This document shows, piece by piece, positions 15,850-16,187 of a stretch of DNA of 16,187 bases. The number at the start of each line of letters is the position of its first letter. The first letter of the stretch is position 1. A program made the translations under genes and the position numbers. The stretch spans positions 1 to 16,187 of the forward strand of contig JAJJLU010004240.1 in assembly GCA_023807065.1 (NCBI GenBank). The letters are read 5' to 3'. The notes below the pieces were generated by a model. The model saw only the letters and a program-made list of their open reading frames with translations, searched no databases and was not told the DNA's origin. The stretch is from Isotricha intestinalis (taxonomy: Eukaryota; Ciliophora; Litostomatea; Vestibuliferida; Isotrichidae).

Positions 15850-16187
15850 AATATCCAATTTTCAATTTCAAAATTCGAATAAAATAACTAACAGTTCAAG
15901 AAATAAAGAAAGATAAATAAATAATAAAAATATAATTTTTAAAAACAATATAATAAATTTAAATATGTTAAAAGATTTTTTTTGAATATAATCTTCAATC
16001 AATTGATTTATTTGCAACATTAAGAATTACTTATTTAAAATATTCATTTTCACAGTTAAAAAAATAAATCTTGATTCAATTCAAATTTTTATAATTAATA
16101 GAGATAATAGTAATAAAGAATTAAATTTTCAAATTTAATAAATAAAGGAAATAATTGTATATATGAATTATATTATATTTTTTCTAG
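15850..16187 (+). pseudogene. Decayed protein-coding gene, copy 2 (runs off the window)
   Basis: Corresponds to 8690-9016. The stretch 16055-16187 differs from 8884-9016 by a single base by eye, including the same stops and frame changes. 15850-16054 is less similar, with small indels and extra stops (for example after AGAAATAAAGAAAGA near 15910). It stops at the window edge, where the match is still unbroken. Confidence 0.7.

Noticed and set aside
1..16187. tRNA, rRNA, CRISPR array or telomere repeats
   Set aside because: No cloverleaf-like GC-rich block, no rRNA-like conserved stretch, no regularly spaced repeats with unique spacers and no terminal simple repeat were found by eye.

Overview
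The window is very A+T-rich nuclear DNA from a ciliated or flagellated microbial eukaryote. I base this on spliceosomal-type introns of 31 and 34 nt in a Rab-like gene and on genes typical of cilia and the cell cortex: an LRRC23-like radial spoke protein, a PGPGKY (SHIPPO) protein, a MORN protein and coiled-coil proteins. Spacing between genes is tiny, and every complete gene ends in TAA; none ends in TAG or TGA or contains either in frame. An anaerobic ciliate that keeps TAA as stop (for example a rumen trichostome) would fit, especially with the two bacterial-looking enzyme genes, but the sequence does not prove a lineage.

Positions 1-8597 are a compact, healthy gene block. Three head-to-head pairs share very short promoters: LRRC23-like/Rab-like (56 bp between start codons), ciliary-looking protein/MFS transporter (36 bp) and MORN/SHIPPO (95 bp). 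An EF-hand protein and an unrecognised coiled-coil protein lie between them. Products belong to axoneme and cortex structure, calcium sensing, membrane traffic and transport.

Positions 8598-15540 are different. Two intact genes that look bacterial in origin (a GNAT acetyltransferase and an alpha/beta hydrolase) sit in a landscape of decayed genes. These remnants are strings of open frames broken by frameshifts and stops on both strands. The region also holds a short element with terminal inverted repeats, placed where a decayed gene's frame breaks off, and an inverted pair of GC-richer repeats that brackets the hydrolase.

Positions 15541-16187 are a second, diverged copy of the 3' end of the SHIPPO gene and the decayed gene after it (8176-9016), in the same orientation about 7.2 kb away. 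The copy continues past the window edge. The damage in the downstream gene is shared by both copies, so decay came before duplication. No rRNA, tRNA or CRISPR array was seen.
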